A program made the translations under genes and the position numbers. Positions 8,242 through 16,708 of a stretch of 64,000 bases of DNA are shown here, in pieces; position 1 is the first letter of the stretch; each line of letters opens with the position of its first letter. Under the pieces are notes generated by a model. The model saw only the letters and a program-made list of their open reading frames with translations. It did not search any database and was not told the origin of the DNA. The stretch comes from Megasphaera hominis (GTDB lineage Bacteria > Bacillota > Negativicutes > Veillonellales > Megasphaeraceae). Location of the stretch: contig NZ_JACOGK010000007.1 of the NCBI RefSeq assembly GCF_014269395.1, positions 36,467 to 100,466 of the forward strand, given 5' to 3'.

Positions 8242-9002
8242 AGTACATGCACCTCCGTTAACTGCTGATACGAGCTAAAATCCTGAATGCGTTCGCTTTT
8301 GGCAGTAATAATCGTAACGTCCGGTAATTCGGCAAAGGTAATATGCGAAGCCAGGCCAAATTTACTGGCATCGGCCAGGATATACGCCGTATTACAGCGA
8401 ACGACAGCCGCCTCCTTGGTAGCTGCCTCTTCAATATCCGGCGTCGTACAGCCTTCATGAAGGCTCAGTCCATTAGCCCCAAAAAAGCCTTTCGTAAAGT
8501 GATACCGGCGCAGGAGCTGTATGACCTCACTGCCGACGACGGAAGACGTCGTCCCTTTGACATGGCCCGCCAGGATTCTGACCTGACAGCCATTACGGGC
8601 CAGTTTCTGTGCTAAGGGCAGGCTGTTCGTCACAAACGTCGCCGTAGAGCCCGAAAGGAAATCTGCCATTTGTTCCACTGTCGAACCGGCGTCGAGATAA
8701 ACGAAATCGGCAGGGCCGATTTGTCCTGCCGCATATTGGGCAATACGGCGTTTTTCCGGCAAATGAAAGGCATATTTTATTTCCAGCTCTTCCATATTGG
8801 CTTCATAGCCGGCTGTATCGGAAGGAATAGCCGTAGCCCCGCCATGGACACGGCGCAAGCGGCCGGCCTGTTGCAATACCGTTAAATCCCGGCGTACAGT
8901 GGCCTCTGAAATATGAAAATAATCAACCAGTTCCTGTACAGAGGCTGCACCGCCAGCATTGACAATGCGTACGATTTCTTCCTGTCGTTCTTCTGTAAGC
9001 AT
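8238..9002 (-). CDS. fruR: DeoR-family regulator of the fructose operon
   Basis: Transcription regulator with an N-terminal DeoR winged-helix domain (about residues 1-57 from the chosen start; recognition helix around HISEATVRRDL). A sugar-phosphate-sensing DeoRC domain follows, with the YLDAGST loop. I start it at the ATG at 9002 because family members begin within a few residues of the TEERQEEI stretch. Upstream in-frame codons have no ribosome site. It is first in the operon and probably represses it through the tandem sites at 9065-9121, with fructose 1-phosphate as the likely inducer by family analogy. Confidence 0.9.
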   Translation of the reverse strand: MLTEERQEEIVRIVNAGGAASVQELVDYFHISEATVRRDLTVLQQAGRLRRVHGGATAIPSDTAGYEANMEELEIKYAFHLPEKRRIAQYAAGQIGPADFVYLDAGSTVEQMADFLSGSTATFVTNSLPLAQKLARNGCQVRILAGHVKGTTSSVVGSEVIQLLRRYHFTKGFFGANGLSLHEGCTTPDIEEAATKEAAVVRCNTAYILADASKFGLASHITFAELPDVTIITAKSERIQDFSSYQQLTEVHVL

Positions 9003-9064
9003 AGCGTCACCCGTCTTTTTCTGTAGATCAATCTTTATGTATATCTTCATTATATAATCATAAT

Positions 9065-9121
9065 CAATCATTTTCAATCATTTTTAGTGACTATGTTTAA
9101 AAAGCAATCATTTTCAATCAT
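9065..9121 (-). promoter_or_regulatory. Two tandem operator-like repeats upstream of fruR
   Basis: A 17-bp direct repeat (ATGATTGAAAATGATTG on the minus strand) occurs at 9065-9081 and 9105-9121, exactly 40 bp apart or about four helical turns. Each copy itself contains two ATGATTG half-units. DeoR/GlpR-type repressors bind tandem direct repeats of this form, so these are candidate FruR operators. Confidence 0.7.
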
Positions 9122-9146
9122 CTATCTAACTACGATATACTGGGAT

Positions 9147-9187
9147 AAAAAAAATCCCCCAGGCAGCATTATGCTGCCACAGGGGAT
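9147..9187 (-). terminator. Intrinsic terminator of the MFS carrier gene
   Basis: Hairpin ATCCCC...GGCAGCAT/ATGCTGCC...GGGGAT followed on the minus strand by eight T residues, 18 nt after the stop codon. Confidence 0.88.
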
Positions 9188-9204
9188 AGGGAATCAAACA
9201 GAGC

Positions 9205-10494
9205 TTAGCCTTTCACTTCCGCCTTCTGCCGGACAGGACGAAGGTTTTCCGCATCATGGCAGACAATGCCATGACGGGTCTGGTATTTAAGGAAGAGCAT
9301 CAGTACCAGGGCGCCGACGAAGAAGGCCGAGAAGACCTGCAAGGTGACGGCATAGCTGTTCGTCGTTTCTTTGATCAAGGCCAGCAGCAGCGGACCGGCG
9401 ACACCGGCAGCGCCCCAGGCCGTAAGAATACGTCCGTGAATAGCACTGAGTTCGCGTGTGCCGAAGAGGTCCGAAAGGTAGGCCGGCATGCACGAGAAGC
9501 CGCCGCCATAGCAGGTGATGATGAGCAGTACGAGAACCTGGAAGCTAAAGGAGTTAGTCACCTGGGAAAGCTGCCAGAAGGCGACGATTTCAATGGCGAA
9601 GAAGAGGACATATGTAGCCGAACGGCCAATGTAGTCCGATACGGTAGCCCAGGCGATGCGGCCGGCACCGTTCATAAACCCGATGATACCGACCATGGAG
9701 GCAGCGGCCATGGGTGACATGCCGACGACTTCCTGGGCCATAGGAGAGGCCACGGCCAGGAGAGCAATACCGCAGGTAATGTTAGTAAAGAAGAGGAGCC
9801 AGATCGTATAGAGCTGCCACGTCTTCATAGCCCCCTTGACCGTAAATTGAGGCAGGGAATCGGCATAGACGATCCTTTTCTTTTCCCCGGCCTGACGCAG
9901 GGCCAGATCGGCCTGAGGCACTTCGCCTGCTTTAGGCGGCGCCAAATACAGCGAAGAAGCAGTCATAATGGTCATATAAACGGCTCCCAGGATGAGGAAG
10001 TTGGGAATAAGACCTACGTGCTGCACCAGAAGCTGCATAACCGGGCCGGCGATCATGCTGGCAAAACCAAAGCCCATAATGGCCAGCCCCGTAGCAAAGC
10101 CACGGTTATCGGGGAACCATTTGACCAGTGTCGAAACAGGTGTAATATAGCCTGTGCCCAGGCCGATACCGCCTATGACACCATAGCAGATATAGAGCAG
10201 GGGCAGACTGTGGAAATACAGAGCAGCAGCCGTACCAAACATACCGCTGCAGAAGAAAACCATCGATAAAAGACCTGACTTGCGCGGTCCGATTTTCTGG
10301 ACAAAGCTGCCTAAAAAACCTGCTGACAGGCCTAAGAATAAAATGGCCAGGGAGAAGGTCCACGTCGTTTCCTTCAGGGAAAAGCCCATGGACTCCATAA
10401 TCGGGCGGGTAAGGACGCTCCAGGCATAGACACTGCCAATGCAGATGTGAATCCCCATAGCGGACAACGCAATAAGCCAACGGTTCTTTTTCAT
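9205..10494 (-). CDS. MFS transporter, OFA (oxalate/formate antiporter) family
   Basis: Inner-membrane carrier of about 12 transmembrane segments. The N-terminus (from MKKNRW, then a segment with IGSVYAWSVLTRPI) and the loop with the GG-GxG-YI-P pattern are typical of the OFA family. The start at 10494 lies 11 nt after AAAGGAG. An ATG three codons earlier is only 2 nt from the ribosome site. Upstream in-frame codons fall inside the structured leader and are unlikely to be translated. The substrate is unknown: OFA members carry oxalate/formate, but many have other monocarboxylates. The leader carries a ZTP-type riboswitch, which hints at a link to formate or one-carbon status. Confidence 0.88.
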   Translation of the reverse strand: MKKNRWLIALSAMGIHICIGSVYAWSVLTRPIMESMGFSLKETTWTFSLAILFLGLSAGFLGSFVQKIGPRKSGLLSMVFFCSGMFGTAAALYFHSLPLLYICYGVIGGIGLGTGYITPVSTLVKWFPDNRGFATGLAIMGFGFASMIAGPVMQLLVQHVGLIPNFLILGAVYMTIMTASSLYLAPPKAGEVPQADLALRQAGEKKRIVYADSLPQFTVKGAMKTWQLYTIWLLFFTNITCGIALLAVASPMAQEVVGMSPMAAASMVGIIGFMNGAGRIAWATVSDYIGRSATYVLFFAIEIVAFWQLSQVTNSFSFQVLVLLIITCYGGGFSCMPAYLSDLFGTRELSAIHGRILTAWGAAGVAGPLLLALIKETTNSYAVTLQVFSAFFVGALVLMLFLKYQTRHGIVCHDAENLRPVRQKAEVKG

Positions 10495-10514
10495 TGAATC
10501 CATCTCTCCTTTGC

Positions 10515-10570
10515 GGTCGGCCGGCACACAGGCGCACAAAAAGAAGCGCCGGCCGGCTGGCCAAAGCATA
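10515..10570 (-). promoter_or_regulatory. GC-rich inverted repeat between the riboswitch and the MFS ribosome site
   Basis: The minus strand has GGCCGGC and GCCGGCC arms about 20 nt apart, with nested GCGC pairs, ending just before AAAGGAG. It is a plausible expression platform for the upstream aptamer, by sequestering the ribosome site or by termination. I cannot decide which. Confidence 0.45.
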
Positions 10571-10577
10571 TTTTCAT

Positions 10578-10655
10578 ATCTTTGCCCAGACGGTCGGCGC
10601 TTACTACTGCGATACAGTCCACGTGGTTGTTCCACTGATCCGTCAGTCCTGCATC
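10578..10655 (-). promoter_or_regulatory. ZTP (pfl-motif) riboswitch candidate
   Basis: The minus strand reads, in order, GGACTGACGGA, a hairpin GTGGAACAACCAC, and the distal block GACCGTCTGGGCA. These match the ZTP riboswitch plan (CUGGCGGA ... hairpin ... CCGCCUGGGCA). The GACGG/CCGUC pair replaces the usual GGCGG/CCGCC, a compensatory change that supports real pairing. The element lies about 85 nt upstream of the OFA-family transporter start. Confidence 0.75.
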
Positions 10656-10715
10656 GGAATATTCATGATGTTCTTTTATTATAGCAAGAAAGAGTCTTAT
10701 GTCAAGAATTAATTT

Positions 10716-11738
10716 TTATGACTCTGCTCCTTGGGCATTGGCAGCAGAAAGGGCCTGCACCTGTCTCTGCTGGGCTGCAATAGACGATAAGGTCTGTCCT
10801 GCCGGTGCATTGCGCAGGACATAGGCTTCTTCTGCATCCCGGTCAGTATCTGCCGCCGCGGCAGTTTTGCTTGGTGCCGCTGCAGGCTGGCTCGTCGTGT
10901 TAGCTGTCGCCTGCGGTGCTGTCGTATCCGTTAACTGCGAAAAACCATACGTGAGCAAGCTTTGGGCATCGGCAGAACGGCTCTGCGAATTGAGGATCGA
11001 AACGACGAGAGTATGGCCATCACGCGTGGCCGAAGCGACGAGGCAAGGACCGCCTTCGTTCGTCACGCCCGTTTTGACACCGTTAGCACCGCTAAAGCCA
11101 CTGGTCAGGAACCCGTTGGTCGTTTCACAATGCTTGGTCCCGCTATCCATATAGGGCATATCGTAGGACGTGTGGTTTACAAGGCCGCGGAAATCAGAGG
11201 ACTGCATCGCATAGGCTGCGATTTTCGCCAAATCGCGGGCTGTCGAATAGTGCTTGGCATCAGGCAGGCCGGTAGGATTGGTAAAATGCGTGCCTGTCGC
11301 GCCTAAGGCGGCAGCCTTGGCATTCATTTGCTGCACAAAATCAGCTTCTGTCGGCGCTACCGTTACGGCTACGTCTATGGCCGCATCACAGCCACCGACG
11401 GTCATCATACCGGTCAGGGCATGACGCAAGGTCACTTTATCCCCGGCATAGAGGCCCAGCTTGCTGACATCACCAGGCAGCTGCTGGGAAGCCGGAGCAA
11501 TCGTAAGAGGCTGATCCAGTTTCCCCGATTCTACGCCGAGCAGACTGGTCATAATCATCGTCGTACCACCGGGGTACATGCGGTGATCTGCATCCTTGGC
11601 ATATAATTCTTTTCCCGTATTGGCATCAATGACACAGGCCGACTGTGCATTAATTTCCGGCGCAGCTGCCATGACGGCCGCCGTACCCAGGGTAAAGCAG
11701 GCTGTAAGCAGGACCAGAATAGATTTTTTAAGAGACAT
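10716..11738 (-). CDS. S11-type D-Ala-D-Ala carboxypeptidase homologue lacking catalytic residues
   Basis: Exported protein of 340 residues with a signal peptide (about 1-24) and a clear peptidase-S11/PBP5-like domain (about 28-270). The usual serine motif S-x-x-K, normally in RMYPASTTKIMT, reads RMYPGGTTMIMT: Ser58 is Gly and Lys61 is Met. The second motif S-x-N reads G-G-C (115-117). Only the KTG triad survives (222-224). The fold residues around these motifs are kept and the frame is intact, so this is a maintained but probably inactive homologue, not a decayed gene. The C-terminal 35 residues (after an Ala/Thr-rich linker) look LysM-like. It may bind peptidoglycan or act as a regulator. 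It lies 46 bp after rsmG in the same orientation. Confidence 0.85.
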   Translation of the reverse strand: MSLKKSILVLLTACFTLGTAAVMAAAPEINAQSACVIDANTGKELYAKDADHRMYPGGTTMIMTSLLGVESGKLDQPLTIAPASQQLPGDVSKLGLYAGDKVTLRHALTGMMTVGGCDAAIDVAVTVAPTEADFVQQMNAKAAALGATGTHFTNPTGLPDAKHYSTARDLAKIAAYAMQSSDFRGLVNHTSYDMPYMDSGTKHCETTNGFLTSGFSGANGVKTGVTNEGGPCLVASATRDGHTLVVSILNSQSRSADAQSLLTYGFSQLTDTTAPQATANTTSQPAAAPSKTAAAADTDRDAEEAYVLRNAPAGQTLSSIAAQQRQVQALSAANAQGAES

Positions 11739-11784
11739 GCTGACACACCCTTTCTATAGGCTGAAAAATATGAATTCAGCTCCA

Positions 11785-12498
11785 TTATAACGGATTTTTG
11801 GCAGCCAGTGTAGGCTTGCGCGGATATTTTAAGGGACTCTTGGCGTTCTTGCGGATGTAGAGGACAGCCCGCTTATCTGTAAGCCCCGGCAAGGTCACAG
11901 GACGCACAGCTTCCAGGGTCCCTCCTAGCACAGCCAGAGCATGGCCGGCTTCTTTGATTTCCTCTTCATATTGTGCCCCCTTAAGGGCAATGAAAACACC
12001 GCCTGTACGCACATAGGGCAGTGCCCATTCGCAGAGAATATTGAGGCGCGCAACGGCCCGGCTGGTAACGACATCAAACTGTTCCCGGTAGGTCTTGTCA
12101 TGGGCTTTTTCTTCAGCCCGGCCGTGGAGAAATACAGCTCCTGTCAGCGTTAGTTCCGTCGTGACCTGTTCCAGGAAGCGCAGCCTTTTTTGCAGGGAAT
12201 CGAAAAAAGTCATGTGCAGGTCCGGCCGGTAAATGAGCAGGGGAATACCGGGAAAACCGGCGCCGGTACCTAAATCGAGGCAGGCAGCGCCCTTAGGAAA
12301 ATACGCTTCCTCATAGCAGGAAAGGCTGTCTGCCATGTGCTTGACCGCTACTTCTTTGGGTTCTGTAATGGCCGTCAGGTTCATGACCTTGTTCGTTTCC
12401 AAGAGGAGTTCTTCAAAGCGGCAGAACTGGCTGAGCTGCTGCTCGCTCAGGGATATATGCATAGCCGTCAGAACGGCAGTCAATTCATTACGAAACAT
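11785..12498 (-). CDS. rsmG: 16S rRNA (guanine-527-N7)-methyltransferase
   Basis: SAM-dependent methyltransferase acting on 16S rRNA. It has 237 residues from the ATG at 12498. The SAM-binding loop DLGTGAGFPGIPL is intact. The start overlaps the end of mnmG by 11 bp, the usual coupling of these two genes. An apparent longer frame upstream is only the out-of-phase reading of mnmG. It is one of the last members of the rpmH-to-rsmG cluster that leads away from oriC. Confidence 0.95.
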   Translation of the reverse strand: MFRNELTAVLTAMHISLSEQQLSQFCRFEELLLETNKVMNLTAITEPKEVAVKHMADSLSCYEEAYFPKGAACLDLGTGAGFPGIPLLIYRPDLHMTFFDSLQKRLRFLEQVTTELTLTGAVFLHGRAEEKAHDKTYREQFDVVTSRAVARLNILCEWALPYVRTGGVFIALKGAQYEEEIKEAGHALAVLGGTLEAVRPVTLPGLTDKRAVLYIRKNAKSPLKYPRKPTLAAKNPL

Positions 12499-14371
12499 GA
12501 TTGCCCTCCCGCTTGTTTTGTTCCAGCACGATGAGCAGTGCCGTAATATCGGCCGGGGAAACACCGGAAATACGGCTGGCCTGGCCGAGGGAACGGGGAC
12601 GGATAGCATCGAGCTTCTGCCGCGCTTCGGCAGACAGCGTATCGATTTCTGCATACACGATAGAATCCGGCATGAGCTTTTGTTCCAGCCGGTTCATTTT
12701 TTCTACCTGTTCCAGCTGGCGGTTAATATAGCCTTCGTATTTGATCATGATTTCGATTTCTTCTTTTACATCAGCATTCAGATCGGGCAGGTCGAAGACT
12801 GTCTGTAGCCGGTCATAGGTCAATTCCTGGCGGCGCAGCAGTTCATAGGCCGTAAGCCCTGTATGTACCGGTGCAGTCCCCAAGGCCTGCAGTTTTTCTC
12901 CCATGGCCTTGCTGGGCGTAATAGAAATGGCCCGCAGCGCAGCTATGCCGTCGGCAATAGCCTGTTTTTTGGCGCAAAAGCGGTCGTAGCGTGCCTGGCT
13001 TACGAGACCCAGGTCGTAGCCCTTCTGGGTGAGGCGCAGGTCTGCATTATCCTGACGCAGGATGAGACGGTATTCACTGCGGCTGGTCATCATACGGTAT
13101 GGTTCTTCCGTACCCTTGGTGACCAGATCATCAATCAGTACGCCGATATACGCTTCGGCACGCGTTAAAATAAACGGTTCTTTTCCCTGGACCTTGCGGG
13201 CCGCATTAATACCGGCCATGAGTCCCTGGGCGGCAGCTTCTTCATAACCGCTGGTCCCGTTGGACTGGCCGGCGGAAAAGAGGCCGCTGACCTGCTTTGT
13301 TTCTAGGGCAGGGGTCAGTTGTAAGGGATCGAGGCAATCGTATTCAATGGCATAGCCCGGACGCATAATGCGCACGTCTTCCAGGCCCGGAATGGTACGC
13401 AAAAATTCATACTGCACATCAATGGGCATACTCGTACTCATACCCTGGACGTACATTTCTTCCGTCGCTTCTCCTTCCGATTCAATAAAGAGCTGATGCC
13501 GTTTCTTGTCGGCAAAGCGGACGATTTTCGATTCGATAGAAGGGCAGTAGCGCGGGCCAATGCCTTCAATCGTGCCGTTACACATCGGTGCCCGGTCCAG
13601 ATTTTCCCGGATGATGCGGTGTGTTTCTTCATTCGTAAAGGTCAGCCAGCAGCATTCCTTATTGCGGTTTTCCCGTTCCGACATAAAGGAAAAGGCGTGA
13701 CCGTCTGTATCGCCTTCTTGAATGGTCATTTCCTCCGTCCGCAAGGTCCGCCGGTCGACGCGGGCAGGCGTACCGGTTTTAAAGCGCATGAGATGGAGGC
13801 CTGCCCGGAGCAGGGAAGCCGACAGGTCTTCGGCCGACCGCTGTCCTACCGGGCCGCCGGAGTAGGTGCATTCGCCAATGATTATTTTCCCCTTTAAGTA
13901 CGTACCGGTCGCCAAAATGACACAGGCCGCCTTATATACTTCACCTAATTCCGTACGGATGCCCGTTACCTTGCCATCTTCGATGAGGAGGTCCGTCACC
14001 ATGAGCTGGCGCACATCGAGATTTTCCTGATTTTCCAAGGTTTTCGTCATGGTCATCTGATAGAGCTTTTTATCCGACTGGGCCCGCAAGGAATACACAG
14101 CCGGCCCTTTGCCTGTATTGAGCATGCGCATTTGCAGGCATGTCCAGTCCGTATTGATGCCCATTTGTCCGCCTAAGGCGTCGATTTCCCGCACTAAGTG
14201 GCTCTTACCGGGGCCGCCAACGGCCGGATTACAGGGCATGAGGGCAATATTATCCAGGTTAAGTGTGGCCATCAGTGTTTTAGCTCCCAAACGGGCACTG
14301 GCCAGGGCCGCTTCACAGCCGGCATGGCCGGCACCAATGACGATGACATCGTATGTATCTATGACAAACAT
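12488..14371 (-). CDS. mnmG: tRNA uridine-5-carboxymethylaminomethyl modification enzyme MnmG
   Basis: FAD protein that works with MnmE to modify U34 of certain tRNAs. It has 627 residues, the normal length. The N-terminal dinucleotide-binding motif VIGAGHAGCEAA is at about 10-21. The conserved CNPAVGGPGKSHLVREIDALGG stretch follows, then the GCTYSGGP region (GECTYSGGP) that holds the active cysteine. The C-terminal helical domain binds MnmE. The start ATG follows GGAAGGAAT. It is 36 bp after mnmE. Confidence 0.96.
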   Translation of the reverse strand: MFVIDTYDVIVIGAGHAGCEAALASARLGAKTLMATLNLDNIALMPCNPAVGGPGKSHLVREIDALGGQMGINTDWTCLQMRMLNTGKGPAVYSLRAQSDKKLYQMTMTKTLENQENLDVRQLMVTDLLIEDGKVTGIRTELGEVYKAACVILATGTYLKGKIIIGECTYSGGPVGQRSAEDLSASLLRAGLHLMRFKTGTPARVDRRTLRTEEMTIQEGDTDGHAFSFMSERENRNKECCWLTFTNEETHRIIRENLDRAPMCNGTIEGIGPRYCPSIESKIVRFADKKRHQLFIESEGEATEEMYVQGMSTSMPIDVQYEFLRTIPGLEDVRIMRPGYAIEYDCLDPLQLTPALETKQVSGLFSAGQSNGTSGYEEAAAQGLMAGINAARKVQGKEPFILTRAEAYIGVLIDDLVTKGTEEPYRMMTSRSEYRLILRQDNADLRLTQKGYDLGLVSQARYDRFCAKKQAIADGIAALRAISITPSKAMGEKLQALGTAPVHTGLTAYELLRRQELTYDRLQTVFDLPDLNADVKEEIEIMIKYEGYINRQLEQVEKMNRLEQKLMPDSIVYAEIDTLSAEARQKLDAIRPRSLGQASRISGVSPADITALLIVLEQNKREGNHVS

Positions 14372-14407
14372 GGAAATTCCTTCCTTTGCGTAATGTATGA
14401 ACTCGTA

Positions 14408-15790
14408 TTATTTTCCCAAACAAAAACGGCTGAATATTTCTTCTACAATATCGGCATGAACCGTTTCCCCCGTAATGGATCCCAAAAGGTCCCAGGCTTC
14501 GCGAATATCGACGACCGCACAATCGAGAGGCATGCCGGCGGCCAGGGATTCCTGGGCCCGTGTCAAGGCGGCTGCACTTTGCCGCACCAGCTCGATATGC
14601 CGCGTATTGGTCAGGAGGGCACTTTGGCCGTCCATCAGGCCGTGAGCCAGGACTTCCTGGAGCAGTCGCTCTTTTAATGCATCCATACCGGCTCCTGTAT
14701 TGGCTGAAATAGGACATACAGGGAAGCCGTAGTCCGTCAGGTCAGAGACGGTCACTTCTTTTTGCAGGTCTTCTTTATTTAAGACGATAATGGCTTTTTT
14801 GCCCTTTACCGAGGCGAGGATCTGACGGTCTTCTTCCGTCAGGGCCCGGGAGCCGTCAATGACTACCATGACGATATCGGCGCGGTCCAAATACTTCCGG
14901 GCCCGGTCAACACCTATCTTTTCTACAGTATCTTCCGTTTGCCTGATGCCGGCTGTATCGACGAGACAAACAGGTACGCCCTGGAGGACAATCCATTCTT
15001 CCAGTACGTCCCGCGTCGTTCCCGGTACATCTGTAACGATGGCCCGTTCTTCCTGCAAAAAGCGGTTCAGGAGGCTCGATTTCCCGGCATTGGGCACGCC
15101 GGCAATGGCTGCCACGACGCCATCGCGGATCATTTTGCCACTTTGGGAGTTTTCCAGCATGGCCTGGATTTTCTCCTGCATCGTCTGCAGGGCTGCACTT
15201 ACATCAGGTACGACAATATCTTCCAAATCTTCTTCCGGGTAATCAATCATGACTTCCAGGCGCGTAATCAGTTCGGTCAGTTCCTGACGCACAGACCGGA
15301 CGGCCTGGGAAAGGCGGCCCTCCAGCTGGCTTACGGCACTGGTAAGACCGGCTTTGCTTTTCGCCTGAATGACATCCATCACGGCCTCTGCCTGGGCCAG
15401 GTCAATACGGCCGTTGACAAAGGCCCGTTCCGTAAACTCACCGGGATTGGCCAGGCGGGCGCCTTGACGCAAAATAAGCGCTAAAATAGCAGACAAGGAC
15501 TGACGGCCGCCATGACATTGGATTTCGAGTACATCCTCAGCCGTATAGGAATGAGGGCCCTTCATGATCAGGGCCAATACTTCATCTATGCAATGGCCTT
15601 GTTCATCGACAATAGTGCCGTATTGGATAGACCGGTCCCGTCTCTCGCCTAAGGGAGTTTGGGACTGGCTGTGAAAGATACGGTCACCCAGGGTATATGC
15701 GTCAGGACCGCTAATGCGGATGGCGCCGATCCCGCTTTCACCTAAGGGCGTCGTAATAGCCGCAATCGTATCTGTTGCATCGTAGAGCAT
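14408..15790 (-). CDS. mnmE: tRNA modification GTPase MnmE
   Basis: Partner of MnmG in tRNA U34 modification. The start at the ATG at 15790 lies 10 nt after GAAAGGAGG. A TTG seven codons earlier overlaps that ribosome site and cannot be used with it. The N-terminal tetrahydrofolate-binding domain begins DTIAAITTPLGESGIG. The inserted G domain has GVPNAGKSSLLN, DTAGIR and NKED. The C-terminus ends FCLGK, the conserved catalytic C-x-G-K. It is 460 residues and complete. Confidence 0.96.
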   Translation of the reverse strand: MLYDATDTIAAITTPLGESGIGAIRISGPDAYTLGDRIFHSQSQTPLGERRDRSIQYGTIVDEQGHCIDEVLALIMKGPHSYTAEDVLEIQCHGGRQSLSAILALILRQGARLANPGEFTERAFVNGRIDLAQAEAVMDVIQAKSKAGLTSAVSQLEGRLSQAVRSVRQELTELITRLEVMIDYPEEDLEDIVVPDVSAALQTMQEKIQAMLENSQSGKMIRDGVVAAIAGVPNAGKSSLLNRFLQEERAIVTDVPGTTRDVLEEWIVLQGVPVCLVDTAGIRQTEDTVEKIGVDRARKYLDRADIVMVVIDGSRALTEEDRQILASVKGKKAIIVLNKEDLQKEVTVSDLTDYGFPVCPISANTGAGMDALKERLLQEVLAHGLMDGQSALLTNTRHIELVRQSAAALTRAQESLAAGMPLDCAVVDIREAWDLLGSITGETVHADIVEEIFSRFCLGK

Positions 15791-15810
15791 AGGAAGAGTT
15801 CCTCCTTTCA

Positions 15811-15841
15811 AAAAAACCCGGTGCCAGCACCGGGTTTTTTT
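15811..15841. terminator. Hairpin between jag and mnmE
   Basis: A stem CCCGGTG/CACCGGG with a 4-nt loop, flanked by A6 and T7 tracts. On the minus strand it follows jag and ends only a few bases before the mnmE ribosome site, so it probably attenuates rather than fully stops transcription into mnmE-mnmG. Confidence 0.75.
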
Positions 15842-15859
15842 GCAGGTGTTAGCCTGCGT

Positions 15860-16708
15860 TTATTCTGCGTAATAAATGACTACATGACGGTAAGGATCCT
15901 GTCCTTCACTTTCCGTCCGGACGTGTTCCTTATCCTGCAGTGCCACGTGAATGATCTTGCGTTCATACCCGTTCATCGGTTCTAAAACTACTTTATCGCC
16001 TTTTTTCTTAATACGCCCGGAAAGGCGTACAGCCAGCTGTTTTAACGTTTCTTCACGGCGATGGCGGTAATTTTCTACATCGAGCATGACAAAATGACGG
16101 CCTTCATGACTCTGATTAATCGTCAGATTCGTCAGATACTGCAGCGCATCCAGCGTTTGTCCGTGCTTACCGATGAGAATGCCCAGATTTTTCCCGTGCA
16201 AGTGGAGGACAATCTTGTCCGGCTTGATCATCTTTTCGATCATCACTTGCAGGCCCATATTGGCAAGGACTTCCTGTAAGAAGCGTTTTGCCTGAGCGGC
16301 GGCTTCTTCCGCTGTGTATACGGGTTTCGTTTCTTCTGTATCGGCAAGGGCTACAGCCGGTGCTGCTTCCGGTGTGTTAGCAACAGCAGGTGCTGTCGTT
16401 TCCGGAGCCGTAGCGGCAGGAGCCACTTCTTTTTCTTCTATAACTGCTTTGCTGTCTTCTTTTTCAACAGCAGGCACAGGTACTTCCTGTGCGGCAGCCG
16501 CCTCTTCTTGCTGACGGAAGAGCACATGGGCTGCTTCTTTCTTAGCCGTTACCCGTACTTGGGCAGGCTTGCTGCCAAGACCGAGAAAACCGCTTTTCGG
16601 TTCAGCTAATACTTCGACATCAGCTTCATCACGGGTTAATCCCAATTGAACCAGGCCAGAGCGGACGGCATCTTCGATCGTTTTGCCTGTAGCTTCTACA
16701 CTGTTCAT
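15860..16708 (-). CDS. jag: Jag/KhpB RNA-binding protein
   Basis: 282-residue RNA-binding protein of the SpoIIIJ-associated family, linked to cell elongation and division. It has an N-terminal Jag_N domain (1 to about 50), a long Ala/Glu/Pro/Thr-rich linker (about 65-135), a KH domain containing GILIGKHGQTLDALQ, and a C-terminal R3H domain (EPMNGYERKIIHVAL, about 230-282). The ATG overlaps the yidC stop (ATGA), as is usual for this pair. Confidence 0.93.
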   Translation of the reverse strand: MNSVEATGKTIEDAVRSGLVQLGLTRDEADVEVLAEPKSGFLGLGSKPAQVRVTAKKEAAHVLFRQQEEAAAAQEVPVPAVEKEDSKAVIEEKEVAPAATAPETTAPAVANTPEAAPAVALADTEETKPVYTAEEAAAQAKRFLQEVLANMGLQVMIEKMIKPDKIVLHLHGKNLGILIGKHGQTLDALQYLTNLTINQSHEGRHFVMLDVENYRHRREETLKQLAVRLSGRIKKKGDKVVLEPMNGYERKIIHVALQDKEHVRTESEGQDPYRHVVIYYAE

